From JACQID01 sp035290885 (GTDB lineage Archaea > Aenigmatarchaeota > Aenigmatarchaeia > GW2011-AR5): DNA of 20,923 nucleotides. Positions within the stretch are counted from its first letter, which is position 1, and each line of letters starts with the position of its first letter. Below are positions 13,400-20,649 of the stretch, piece by piece. The notes below the pieces were generated by a model. The model saw only the letters and a program-made list of their open reading frames with translations. It was not told the origin of the DNA and ran no database searches. The DNA lies in contig DATDTL010000061.1 of the NCBI GenBank assembly GCA_035290885.1, positions 1 through 20,923 on the forward strand. The letters are read 5' to 3'. A program made the position numbers and the translations under genes.

Positions 13400-13525
13400 T
13401 CACCAGATGAAATGCAGTATCTCCGCGAATACGGCTATCACAAGGCCGGCTATGCTGAAGTTTATAGGCGTGAAGACTACCAGTATAAAATAGAACGGTA
13501 TCATAAGCGGTATAGGTTTGCTCAT
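13400..13525 (-). CDS. Suf-operon membrane microprotein 2 (41 residues)
   Basis: A 41-residue hydrophobic protein between the first microprotein and sufU. The ATG at 13525 is preceded at good distance by AAGGGG (in TATGAAGGGGATACT), and the stop lies 4 bases before sufU. The N-terminus is MSKPIPLMIPFY, then a hydrophobic run, PINF near the middle, a second hydrophobic run, and the end EILHFIW. Aligned without gaps to microprotein 1 (also 41 residues), 13 positions are identical: Met1, Pro6, Ile9, Pro10, Tyr12, Ile14, Leu15, Asn22, Leu28, Ala31, Ile36, Leu37 and His38, with Asp/Glu at 35. It probably forms one long or two short membrane helices. No known family. A longer upstream frame exists but is shadow of microprotein 1. 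Confidence 0.78.
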   Translation of the reverse strand: MSKPIPLMIPFYFILVVFTPINFSIAGLVIAVFAEILHFIW

Positions 13526-13535
13526 AGTATCCCCT

Positions 13536-13661
13536 TCATATAGCCATGTGCAGTATGTCCACGACGGCAGCGACTCCGAGCCACAACAGCTCAATATTCA
13601 CGCCGCTCATCAGCGCGAGGATTATGTACATCGGTATTGCCACCGGAGGTTCAAGTCCCAT
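13536..13661 (-). CDS. Suf-operon membrane microprotein 1 (41 residues)
   Basis: A 41-residue hydrophobic protein whose ATG (13661) directly abuts the sufS stop (TAAATG). Its own stop is followed after 10 bases by its paralog. It starts MGLEPPVAIPMYIILALM, has SGVNIELLWLG in the middle and ends AAVVDILHMAI. Shared with microprotein 2 are IP-x-Y-x-IL near the start, Asn22 in the middle and the acidic-ILH end. An Asp/Glu and a His one helical turn apart near a membrane boundary could bind a metal ion, but that is inference. Position inside the suf operon, exact gene spacing and the paralog make a real gene likely. A tandem duplication is the simplest origin. It is too short for most gene finders and may be unannotated. 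Confidence 0.78.
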   Translation of the reverse strand: MGLEPPVAIPMYIILALMSGVNIELLWLGVAAVVDILHMAI

Positions 13662-14870
13662 TTATTTTGCCTTGTTTCTTTTTAAGATGTTCATTATGTC
13701 TTTTAGCGAAGCCGAAAGCTTCTCTATGTCTTCTTCATCGTTATAGACGTAGAAGCTTGCCCGCGCCGCGGAAACTATTTCCAAGCGCTTCATCAACGGC
13801 TGGGCGCAGTGATGACCGGAGCGCACGGCTATGCCGTTCTCGTCCAGCATGCTGGCAACGTCGTGCGAATGCAGGCCTTTTACGTTGAAAGCCACAACGC
13901 CGCCTCTTTCAGGCGCACGGCCGTAAGTTTCCACAATTTGCAGCTCCTTTAACGCGCGTTTCGCCAATTTCTTTTCATGCCCGCGCACGTTTTTCATTCC
14001 TATTTTGCCAAGATAATCCACTGCTGCGCCAAGACCTATGGCGCCGGCTATGTCCGGAGTTCCGGCTTCAAACTTATAAGGCACGCCATTGTATATCGTG
14101 CCTTCAAGACTGACGTCCTTTATCATGTCACCTCCGCCCATGAAAGGCGGCATTCCGTCCAGAAGGTCGCGCCTCCCGTAAAGGCATCCTATGCCAGTCG
14201 GGCCAAGCATCTTGTGGCCGGAAAATACAAGGAAATCCGCGCCTATGCCTTTGATATCCACCGGCATATGCGGCACGCTTTGCGCGGCATCCGACAACAA
14301 AAGAGCGCCATTGTCGTGCGCGATTTTCGCTATTTTTTTTACATCGTTAATCGTGCCAAGAACATTGGAAGCATGAGTAACTGTTACAAGCTTAGTCTTC
14401 TTTGTTACAAGTTTTTGATAATCATCCATTTTTAAAGTTCCATTATCGCTTATGTCGACAAATTTGGTAATTACGCCCCTATCCTTCAGCATCTGCCATG
14501 GCACTATATTGGAATGATGCTCCATGACTGAGGAGACTATCTCGTCGCCTTTGACAAAGCCAAGGCACTGCGCCACAAGGTTTATGCCTTCGGTGGCATT
14601 CCTTGTGAATATCATTTCATCCGGCTTTGCGCTTACAAAAGCCGCGATCTTCTTTCGCGAGCCTTCGTACGCTTCGGTTGCCTCTTCGCTTAGCTTGTGG
14701 ACTCCGCGGTGGACGTTAGCGTTATGGTTCTCATAATAATCGGATATGGCACCTATGACTTGCATTGGCTTCTGGGAAGTTGCTGCACTGTCAAGATAGA
14801 CAAGCCCGCGTCCGTTCACCTTGCGGGAAAGGATGGGAAAATCGGACTTGATTTTTTCAACGTTCATCAT
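13662..14870 (-). CDS. sufS: Cysteine desulfurase SufS
   Basis: PLP-dependent enzyme that releases sulfur from cysteine as a persulfide for Fe-S assembly. The 402 residues have group II (SufS/CsdA) features: VYLDSAATSQKP at the N-terminus, NANVHRGVHKLSEEAT, FTRNATEGINLVAQ, the EHHSNIVPW motif, SDAAQSVPHMPVD, the PLP lysine Lys220 in FSGHKMLGPTGIG, and the active-site Cys355 in RSGHHCAQPLM on the short rigid loop of SufS enzymes. The ATG overlaps the sufD stop (ATGATGA). The paired sufU makes it a SufS-SufU system; no SufE is seen. All key residues are present. Confidence 0.97.
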   Translation of the reverse strand: MMNVEKIKSDFPILSRKVNGRGLVYLDSAATSQKPMQVIGAISDYYENHNANVHRGVHKLSEEATEAYEGSRKKIAAFVSAKPDEMIFTRNATEGINLVAQCLGFVKGDEIVSSVMEHHSNIVPWQMLKDRGVITKFVDISDNGTLKMDDYQKLVTKKTKLVTVTHASNVLGTINDVKKIAKIAHDNGALLLSDAAQSVPHMPVDIKGIGADFLVFSGHKMLGPTGIGCLYGRRDLLDGMPPFMGGGDMIKDVSLEGTIYNGVPYKFEAGTPDIAGAIGLGAAVDYLGKIGMKNVRGHEKKLAKRALKELQIVETYGRAPERGGVVAFNVKGLHSHDVASMLDENGIAVRSGHHCAQPLMKRLEIVSAARASFYVYNDEEDIEKLSASLKDIMNILKRNKAK

Positions 14871-15997
14871 AACAGCCTCTTCCTTATCATGCCCATCATT
14901 TTTTCCCTGATTGCAGGGGAAGGTATTGCGTTTATTATCGGCGCATAGAACCCTTCAACTATCATGGCTTCAGATTGCTCCCTGGAAAGGCCCCTGCTCA
15001 TAAGATATAGCATCTTTTCCTCGTCCACCTGACCGGTTGACGCCGAGTGGGAGCATTGCACCTCGCTATTGTCTATCATCAGGCTCGGTATGCTGTTTGC
15101 AACGGCATTCTCACCCAGCATTATCGCATGATCCGAAAGATACGACGACGTTCCGGGAGCGGTTTTTTCTATCTTTATCATGCCTCGGTAGACCTCGGAA
15201 GCGCCGTCCTTTAGCGCCCCTCTGACTATTATATTGTTGGAAGTATTCGGCACGCTGTGGAACGCGTTGGTGGACAGGTCCATGTGCTGCTTTCCTGTGC
15301 CGGAGAACACACAGACGGTATTTGAATGCGCGCCTTCGCCAAGAAAGAAGTTGTCTACTTTTATGCGGCTAAGCAAGCCTCCGAACTGCCCGACGTTCCA
15401 GTTTACCGCGGAATTCCTGCCTATGTATGCGCGCTTGTATGAAAATTCGCTTACAGCATCCGCTACGTCGTGGACGGAGTAAACGGTAACTTTCGCGTCC
15501 GCCGGGGCGTGTACCTCGGTAAAATTTGAGTTCAGACCGCGGCCGCCGGCCACGTGCTCTATTATTTCTGCAGAAGAATTGGCGCCCATCATTATGGCGT
15601 TCCTTGTTATGCCGGATTCAATGCCTATCTCAATCGTTCCTGCGTTGATATTGTCTGGCACAACAACAAGATAGCCGGAAGTCCAGAACGATCTGTTGAG
15701 AAAATCAAGCTTGTCAGGCACGGCCTTACTGCCGCTTAACATCGCCCCAAGCATTTTTTGTTTTTCCTTTATGACATCCTCCATTCGGGCCACGAACGGG
15801 CTGGAGAACTTTATAGCGGCTTTGGAGGAGCGTAAACCGGCGAAGTCAAAGCCGTCTATGGCAGTATATCTCCACGCTTCCTCCCTTTCAGAAGGCGCAA
15901 CGCAGGAAAGGAACGCCTTGGCCGCCTCTTTTCTTGACAATGCCGCCCATTGGGGCTCGCTTGCGGCGATCCTTGCTGATTCTACCAAAGTGAACAT
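14867..15997 (-). CDS. sufD: Fe-S cluster assembly protein SufD
   Basis: Partner of SufB in the SufBC2D scaffold complex; it contributes to cluster formation and iron acquisition. The 376 residues have a divergent helical N-terminal part (SREREEAWRYTAIDGF is the typical W-R-Y-T motif; here PSEREEAWRYTAIDGF) and the right-handed beta-helix core with EIIEHVAGG, FLGEGAHSNTVCVFSGTGKQHMD and the conserved C-terminal VQCSHSASTGQVDEE. His317 there matches the SufD histidine that faces the SufB cysteine at the assembly site. It begins 4 bases after the sufB stop and overlaps sufS by 4 bases. Confidence 0.95.
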   Translation of the reverse strand: MFTLVESARIAASEPQWAALSRKEAAKAFLSCVAPSEREEAWRYTAIDGFDFAGLRSSKAAIKFSSPFVARMEDVIKEKQKMLGAMLSGSKAVPDKLDFLNRSFWTSGYLVVVPDNINAGTIEIGIESGITRNAIMMGANSSAEIIEHVAGGRGLNSNFTEVHAPADAKVTVYSVHDVADAVSEFSYKRAYIGRNSAVNWNVGQFGGLLSRIKVDNFFLGEGAHSNTVCVFSGTGKQHMDLSTNAFHSVPNTSNNIIVRGALKDGASEVYRGMIKIEKTAPGTSSYLSDHAIMLGENAVANSIPSLMIDNSEVQCSHSASTGQVDEEKMLYLMSRGLSREQSEAMIVEGFYAPIINAIPSPAIREKMMGMIRKRLL

Positions 15998-16001
15998 CCA
16001 A

Positions 16002-18431
16002 TCACCCGACTGCCCCTGTCATTTCCATCTGCACGAGACGGTTGAGCTCAACAGCGTATTCCATCGGCAGTTCCCTTGTGAAAGGCTCTATGAATCCCCT
16101 TACGACAAGCCCCATCGCCTCGCTTTCTGCAAGGCCACGAGCCATCAGATAGAACAATTGCTCCTCGCTTATCTTGCCAACGGTCGCCTCGTGGGTTATG
16201 CTGACGTTCTTCTCGGCAACGTCCATGTAAGGCACGGTGTCTGAAGCGGACTTGTTGTCCAATATAAGGGCATCGCACCTGACGTTGGATTTTACGCCGG
16301 TCGCGCCTTTTGCCACCTTGAGGAGGCCGCGATACGTTGTCTTGCCGCCGTCGCGGCTTATGGATTTTGAAAGTATAGTTGAAGACGTGTTCTTTGCCAT
16401 GTGTATCGCCTTGCCTCCGGCATCCTGATGCTGGCCTTTGCCGGCATATGCCACGGACACTATGTTCGCCTGCGAACCTTCGCCAAGCAAATAAACGGAC
16501 GGATATTTCATCGTGATCTTGCTGTTGTGCACTATTATTCCATTAGCTATGAAATTATGAGTCCCATCAACTTCTATATCATAGGTTATCCTATTTCCAG
16601 ATGGCTCTATAGATTGGAGCTTGGAGAAGTATACCGGCTGCGTCATGTGGTTATCGCTAAAATATAGGAAATAATGTTCATACAATTTTTCTTCTATGCC
16701 AAGTGGTTTTCTCTCTCTTCTTGACCATTTGCTTATCTTCATGGGATTCATGCCGCAGGACATAGCTAATATCTTGATATCCTCCAGCAACTCTTTGTTG
16801 ACGCTTGTTATCGAAACATTTTTATGCCCTTTTCTGGTGTGTCCATCGGCATCTATATAACCCTGTATAAATGCATTTTTTTGGCTTTCCGGTAATTTAT
16901 TTATCCACTTCGGCACCCTTTTTGTTTTTGCGTTTCCAGTCATGCCCATGAATTTGAAAAATGCCACAAGATCTACGGAGTTCGTTCTAATCACAACGCC
17001 TTTTTGCTCGAAATCCGCGCCAAATGTTTCTTTCAATATTGACTTTACTTTGACGTTTGATTTGTCATTTTCTGGCACTGCAAAGTAAAGCCGAGAATTA
17101 TCTGTATATCCATCACCCACATAGAATCCAAGAAGCCACATAAATTCATCGTCCGTCTGTTTTGGATACATTATAGGCTTCTTCCCTTTCTTTTCGTTGA
17201 ATTCTATTTGCATAGGCTTACCGGTGTCTGGCATAATGCCCGATAATCCAATAAGGTCATTAGTTTCTATTTCATCAAGTTTTTTCCATCTCATTTCTAA
17301 TAGGTTTCCATGTTTTGACATCACAAGAAACGGATGATTGGCCGTGGCTATAACTTCCCGATGGTTCATAGTTCTTAGCTTATATACAGGCATTTCCGGA
17401 TTTTCCTTTCGGGCCAAGACTTTTTGTCTTGTTATTTTGAAGTCGGGGTCAAGGGAATATACAAAGTCTCCTTCCTTAACGTCTTTTATTTCTTTTATGT
17501 CATTGTTTGTGAAAACTTTCGTATCCTCGACAAGGCATCCCAAATTCCCGTCAATCCACTCCACGACTGCGTTGCGATGAGCGTGAGCCCTTTTCGTTAC
17601 AAGATTATAGACGTTATTGGACCAGTTCTGTATCGTTGTGTAGCGCAGCTTTGAATTCTCCTTTGCAACAATCTCAACTACTGCGGCATGCAACGAATCC
17701 GTCGAATATGACGGGGCAGTGCAACCCTCGGTATAATGTGCCGAAGAATTGGGTTCTGTGATTATGAGAGTTCTCTCAAACTGGCCCATGTTCTTGGCGT
17801 TTATGCGAAAGTATGCCTGAAGCGGCGTGGCTACTTTCACGCCTTCGGGAACGTAAACGAAGGAGCCGCCGGACCACACAGCGCTGTTGAGGGCTGCGAA
17901 TTTGTTGTCTGCTGCCGGTATTATCTTGCCGAAATGCTTCTTCACGATCTCCGGGCATTCGCGAAGGCCGGAATCCATGTCAAGAAATATCACGCCCTGC
18001 TGCTCAAGGTCTTTCCTGATATGATGATACACGGACTCGCTTTCGTATTGAGCGCCAACGCCGCCTAGGAATTTCTGCTCGGCCTCGGGTATGCCTAATC
18101 GGTCAAATGTGTTCTTTATTTCCGGGGGCATATCGTCCCATGTCTTGCCCTGTTTTTCGGTAGGCCTGATATAGTAGAATATATTATCGAAATCTATTGT
18201 AGAAAGGTCCGCCCCCCATGCCGGCATGGGCCTAGAAAAAAATATCTTCAGCGCCTTCAGCCGGAAGTCCGTCATCCACTCCGGCTCGCCTTTTATTGCA
18301 GATATTTGCCTTACTATTTCTTCGCTTAGGCCTCTTTTCGCCCTGAAGGAGTAGTTTTCCGGGGCGCTAAAGCCGTACTTCTGCTCGTAGCCTTCCTTTA
18401 TCTCAAGAATTTCTTTTGAAACTTCGGCCAT
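16002..18431 (-). CDS. sufB: Fe-S cluster assembly protein SufB, interrupted by an in-frame intein
   Basis: Core scaffold on which the Suf cluster is built. The precursor has 809 residues from the ATG at 18431; the frame opens further upstream, but that part overlaps sufC and lacks homology. Residues 1-298 are the N-extein (IKEGYEQKYGFSAPE, GGSFVYVPEGVKV, SAHYTEGCTAPSYST, NLVTKRA, VEWIDGNLG), 299-636 an intein, 637-809 the C-extein (SKITMKYPSVYLLGEGSQA...). The spliced product would be 471 residues, normal for SufB. In spliced numbering Cys381 (RCDALILDN) and Glu410 (THEATVGKI) match the cysteine and glutamate needed for assembly. SufB can work only after splicing, so intein activity controls the operon's output. 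It begins 4 bases after sufC. Confidence 0.95.
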   Translation of the reverse strand: MAEVSKEILEIKEGYEQKYGFSAPENYSFRAKRGLSEEIVRQISAIKGEPEWMTDFRLKALKIFFSRPMPAWGADLSTIDFDNIFYYIRPTEKQGKTWDDMPPEIKNTFDRLGIPEAEQKFLGGVGAQYESESVYHHIRKDLEQQGVIFLDMDSGLRECPEIVKKHFGKIIPAADNKFAALNSAVWSGGSFVYVPEGVKVATPLQAYFRINAKNMGQFERTLIITEPNSSAHYTEGCTAPSYSTDSLHAAVVEIVAKENSKLRYTTIQNWSNNVYNLVTKRAHAHRNAVVEWIDGNLGCLVEDTKVFTNNDIKEIKDVKEGDFVYSLDPDFKITRQKVLARKENPEMPVYKLRTMNHREVIATANHPFLVMSKHGNLLEMRWKKLDEIETNDLIGLSGIMPDTGKPMQIEFNEKKGKKPIMYPKQTDDEFMWLLGFYVGDGYTDNSRLYFAVPENDKSNVKVKSILKETFGADFEQKGVVIRTNSVDLVAFFKFMGMTGNAKTKRVPKWINKLPESQKNAFIQGYIDADGHTRKGHKNVSITSVNKELLEDIKILAMSCGMNPMKISKWSRRERKPLGIEEKLYEHYFLYFSDNHMTQPVYFSKLQSIEPSGNRITYDIEVDGTHNFIANGIIVHNSKITMKYPSVYLLGEGSQANIVSVAYAGKGQHQDAGGKAIHMAKNTSSTILSKSISRDGGKTTYRGLLKVAKGATGVKSNVRCDALILDNKSASDTVPYMDVAEKNVSITHEATVGKISEEQLFYLMARGLAESEAMGLVVRGFIEPFTRELPMEYAVELNRLVQMEMTGAVG
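16524..17537 (-). mobile_element. LAGLIDADG homing-endonuclease intein in SufB (338 residues)
   Basis: The intein lies between Gly and Ser of the NLG|SKITMKYP segment of SufB. It starts with Cys1 (CLVEDTKVF, block A), has block B as T65-x-x-H68 (ATANHPF), two dodecapeptide endonuclease motifs, LLGFYVGDG (135-143, Asp142) and FIQGYIDADG (223-232, Asp231), and ends with block F (THNF) and block G GIIVHN with His337-Asn338. The first C-extein residue is Ser. All residues for class 1 splicing are present, and both catalytic acidic residues of the endonuclease are kept, so both activities may be intact. The DNA is visibly more AT-rich than the exteins, suggesting fairly recent arrival. No frameshift or stop is seen. 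Confidence 0.95.
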
Positions 18432-18435
18432 GATT

Positions 18436-19170
18436 TTATCCCATAGAAGCATATCCGCGGTCTTCCACTTCCGCGGCAAGTGCGCCTTGCCCCGACTGTA
18501 CTATCTTTCCGTCTGTCATTATGTGGACGAAATCCGGCTTCACCTGCTTGAGTATCCTGTTGTAATGCGTTATGAGCATCACTCCCATGCCGGTCGAGAC
18601 CTTTATCTTGTTTATGCCGTCCGAGACAACGCGGAGTGCATCCACGTCCAGTCCTGAATCCGTTTCGTCAAGAATGGCCATCTTTGGGCTTAGCACTGAC
18701 AACTGCAAAATCTCGCACTTCTTCTTTTCGCCGCCTGAAAAGCCCTCGTTCAGGCCCCGTTTTATGAAATCCGGCTTTATTCCAAGCATCTCAATTTTCT
18801 CCTTCACAAGCTTCTGGAACTCCAAAACCGGCATCTCCTTGCCTGACACGGCATTGTAAGCGCTTCTAAGGAAGCTCCCTATGCTTACTCCCGGCACTTC
18901 CGCCGGATACTGGAACGACATGAACAGCCCCTTCTTGGCGCGCTTGTCAGGCGAGAGCGCAAGGATGCTCTCCCCGTCCAGCCTTATGTCGCCTTTTGTC
19001 ACCGCATACTTCGGGTGCCCCATTATCACGTATGAAAGCGTGCTCTTCCCCGCGCCGTTTGGCCCCATTATGGCGTGGATCTCGTTGCTCTTTATCCGCA
19101 ACGAAACGCCCTTCAATATTTCCTTGCCGCCTATTTCGGCGTGAAGGTTGTCTATTACAAGCTCGCTCAT
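18436..19170 (-). CDS. sufC: Fe-S assembly ATPase SufC
   Basis: Cytoplasmic ABC-type ATPase that dimerises in the SufBC2D complex and drives its conformational change; not a transporter. The 244 residues contain Walker A GPNGAGKST (36-44), the Q-loop SFQYPAEVPG, the ABC signature GFSGGEKKKCEIL (about 143-155), Walker B MAILDETDSGLD (164-175) and the His switch THY (His202). The sequence around the Q-loop and FSGGEKKK is diagnostic of SufC. Its ATG overlaps the stop of the upstream PadR gene (ATGA), so regulator and ATPase are on one message. Confidence 0.97.
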   Translation of the reverse strand: MSELVIDNLHAEIGGKEILKGVSLRIKSNEIHAIMGPNGAGKSTLSYVIMGHPKYAVTKGDIRLDGESILALSPDKRAKKGLFMSFQYPAEVPGVSIGSFLRSAYNAVSGKEMPVLEFQKLVKEKIEMLGIKPDFIKRGLNEGFSGGEKKKCEILQLSVLSPKMAILDETDSGLDVDALRVVSDGINKIKVSTGMGVMLITHYNRILKQVKPDFVHIMTDGKIVQSGQGALAAEVEDRGYASMG

Positions 19171-19583
19171 TTCTTCTCACCTATGCTCACGAGGTCACGG
19201 GTCACGCACTTGCCGCAGACGTAATCGTGGAATATGCCGAAGAACGTGCGCGTGAACGACGCGCATGCGTTGTCCAGCGTCTTCTTGCCATCGGCTGTAA
19301 TGTCGTACATGATTTTTCTATCGTCCTCGCGCCTTTTCACGTAACCAAGGCCTTCAAGCCGCTGCATGGTCGGATAAAGCGTTCCCTGCGTTATCTTTAC
19401 GTTCTTCAGCTCTGAAAGCATCTTCATTATCTCGTAGCCATGGGTGCTCTGCCTCTTCAATATCCAAAGAATCTGCATCTGCAGCAGCCCAAGCTCAATC
19501 TCGCTGATATTGCTTCGGCCGAAGATCTCCTCTTTTGTAGGCGCGGTAAACGCTATTTCCTCAATATGTCTGTCAACTGACAT
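19167..19583 (-). CDS. PadR-family transcriptional regulator with Cys-rich C-terminus, first gene of suf operon
   Basis: 138 residues. After an N-terminal extension of about 25 residues comes the PadR winged helix-turn-helix: SEIELGLLQMQILWILKRQSTHGYEIMKML, recognition region ITQGTLYPTMQRLEGLGYVKR, and the wing EDDRKIMYDITADGKKTL. The C-terminal tail, in place of a long PadR coiled coil, has Cys107 (NACASF) and a CxxC pair, Cys123 and Cys126 (DYVCGKCV). Three cysteines beside a winged helix and in front of a suf operon suggest an Fe-S or redox sensor, in function like bacterial SufR; this is inference. Its stop overlaps sufC, and its promoter contains two ATGT-N10-ACAT dyads, so it probably controls itself and the whole operon. 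Confidence 0.85.
   Translation of the reverse strand: MSVDRHIEEIAFTAPTKEEIFGRSNISEIELGLLQMQILWILKRQSTHGYEIMKMLSELKNVKITQGTLYPTMQRLEGLGYVKRREDDRKIMYDITADGKKTLDNACASFTRTFFGIFHDYVCGKCVTRDLVSIGEKK
19566..19583. promoter_or_regulatory. Putative PadR operator 1 (ATGT-N10-ACAT)
   Basis: ATGTCTGTCAACTGACAT, containing the perfect inner palindrome TGTCAACTGACA (19571-19582), covers the first six codons of the PadR gene on the minus strand. PadR proteins are known to bind ATGT/ACAT dyads with about this spacing. Together with operator 2 it forms two sites sharing ATGTCTGT, 23 bases apart. Confidence 0.6.
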
Positions 19584-19588
19584 ACACT

Positions 19589-19606
19589 ATGTCTGTTAAT
19601 CAACAT
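19589..19606. promoter_or_regulatory. Putative PadR operator 2 (ATGT-N10-ACAT)
   Basis: ATGTCTGTTAATCAACAT has the same outer dyad and the same first eight bases as operator 1, with an inner TTAA. It sits between the TATA-like box and the start codon, so a bound repressor would block initiation. Confidence 0.6.
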
Positions 19607-19618
19607 ATTTAAATTAAA
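19607..19618 (-). promoter_or_regulatory. TATA-like box of the padR-suf operon
   Basis: On the minus strand this reads TTTAATTTAAAT-like sequence, 24-35 bases before the ATG at 19583. The mRNA would be leaderless or nearly so, with transcription starting between or within the two dyads. Confidence 0.5.
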
Positions 19619-19646
19619 CTATGCTGTATTCTTTTCCATACACGAG

Positions 19647-20126
19647 TCATTTATCTCTATTTTTCATATCGGGTGATTTTACGGTTGTTACGTCAAGACC
19701 GTCAATTTTCATATTTTGTATTATTTCATAGAGATGCTTGCATACAACTTTATCTTTTTCGACATATTCTTTATATAACTCTTCAAAATTAACTCCTTTT
19801 TCGCTGTCTTTGGGGTCTGGTATTCTTGCTTTGCCAGATATATCTATTATATGCTGATTTACATGGGCGAAATAATTGCGAATAGTATTGAGTCTATATA
19901 GAGGTTCTAATTCCTTACCACTTATTTTTAATCTTTTCAATATTTTAAATAGTATATTCCTTCTTAATGAAAAAGTAAAGTTTTCGTCATAAAGTATATC
20001 AAGTATAAAATTTTTATCTAATTTATGCATGTAGTAATTGCATATTATAGAATTTATCATAGTTTCTAAATTTATAAATCTCGTAATTACTTCAGTTCTA
20101 TGCTGTGCAATATTAGGGTCTATCAT
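19647..20126 (-). CDS. HEPN-like protein (possible ribonuclease), 159 residues
   Basis: A mostly helical, AT-rich gene with many Ile, Lys and Asn. The segment TIRNYFAHVNQH gives Arg83-Asn84-x-x-x-His88, the R-x4-H active-site motif of HEPN-domain RNases, placed after two long helices (FINLETMINSIICNYYMHK and LRRNILFKILKRLK) as in that fold. The C-terminal part is charged (EELYKEYVEKDKVVCKHLYEIIQ). HEPN proteins act in toxin-antitoxin, abortive infection and CRISPR systems; which applies here is open, and no nucleotidyltransferase antitoxin is adjacent. It lies 63 bases upstream of the padR operator region on the same strand. Assignment rests on a short motif, so alternatives remain. Confidence 0.6.
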   Translation of the reverse strand: MIDPNIAQHRTEVITRFINLETMINSIICNYYMHKLDKNFILDILYDENFTFSLRRNILFKILKRLKISGKELEPLYRLNTIRNYFAHVNQHIIDISGKARIPDPKDSEKGVNFEELYKEYVEKDKVVCKHLYEIIQNMKIDGLDVTTVKSPDMKNRDK

Positions 20127-20235
20127 TCTTTACAACTTCAAACTCCCGTTTAGGATATAGTTTCTTATTAATGCCAACATATTTATTCGCTTCTTCCGGT
20201 ATGTCAAATTTAAAAGACGTTTCGATTATGCTCAA
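20113..20235 (-). other. Short open frame before the HEPN-like gene, no ATG; possible gene remnant
   Basis: A minus-strand frame encodes a protein-like stretch FDIPEEANKYVGINKKL followed by YPKREFEVVKNDRP and a stop, overlapping the HEPN-like start by 14 bases. The only candidate start is a TTG at 20235 without a Shine-Dalgarno sequence, which gives 40 residues. Pro, Glu, Lys and Tyr content looks like real protein, and the overlap is typical of coupled genes, so this may be the end of a decayed partner gene. Evidence is weak. Confidence 0.3.
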
Positions 20236-20275
20236 TGAGTACAGATACGCAAAATTGTTTTATCTGCCTATAAAA

Positions 20276-20611
20276 TCAGTATCTGGCAGTCAGGGGGACT
20301 ACTATTTTAGCCGGTATTTCATTTTTGATTGTGGTGGCTTTTATAACAAACCCTATTATTACGCCATGAGGCGTCATTCTCACTTTAAAGGTGGCATCGC
20401 TTATATTTTCTAATATACTTTTTTCTATATCAAATTCTTTGAAGAAATACGAAGCGCTGAATATTTGTATGCCAACCACCCTTTCTTTCGTAGAAACATC
20501 CAAAATTAACTCGCCTAAATCTATATTTGCCTTGAATTTTTCCCCGTCTTCAAAGCCTTTGTGCAGGAAGAGCGTGTCATTTTCTTTGTCGTAATCAGTT
20601 CTTTTTTTCAT
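20276..20611 (-). CDS. DUF2283 domain protein
   Basis: 111 residues, ATG at 20611 with GAGAGG about 8 bases upstream. Residues 6-54 match the DUF2283 pattern: DYDKENDTLFLH at the start, a central DLGELILDVSTKERVVGIQIFSAS that corresponds to the family's D-x-x-G-x-VGIEI-x-x-AS. The C-terminal half (about 55-111) is additional and ends in beta-like sequence (HGVIIGFVIKATTIKNEIPAKIVVPL). DUF2283 genes often stand next to small DUF4258-type genes and are suspected antitoxins; here the upstream neighbour appears to be a broken gene of that kind. Biochemical function unknown. Confidence 0.75.
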   Translation of the reverse strand: MKKRTDYDKENDTLFLHKGFEDGEKFKANIDLGELILDVSTKERVVGIQIFSASYFFKEFDIEKSILENISDATFKVRMTPHGVIIGFVIKATTIKNEIPAKIVVPLTARY

Positions 20612-20649
20612 TGTTTTTGCCTCTCTTCTTGATAAGACTTTGCCACTTT

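Noticed and set aside
18432..18479. 16-codon upstream extension of sufB
   Set aside because: It overlaps sufC, has no homology, and the ATG at 18431 gives the normal SufB N-terminus.
20171..20413. 80-codon forward frame in the accessory patch
   Set aside because: It overlaps the DUF2283 gene on the opposite strand and has no ribosome binding site or family pattern.
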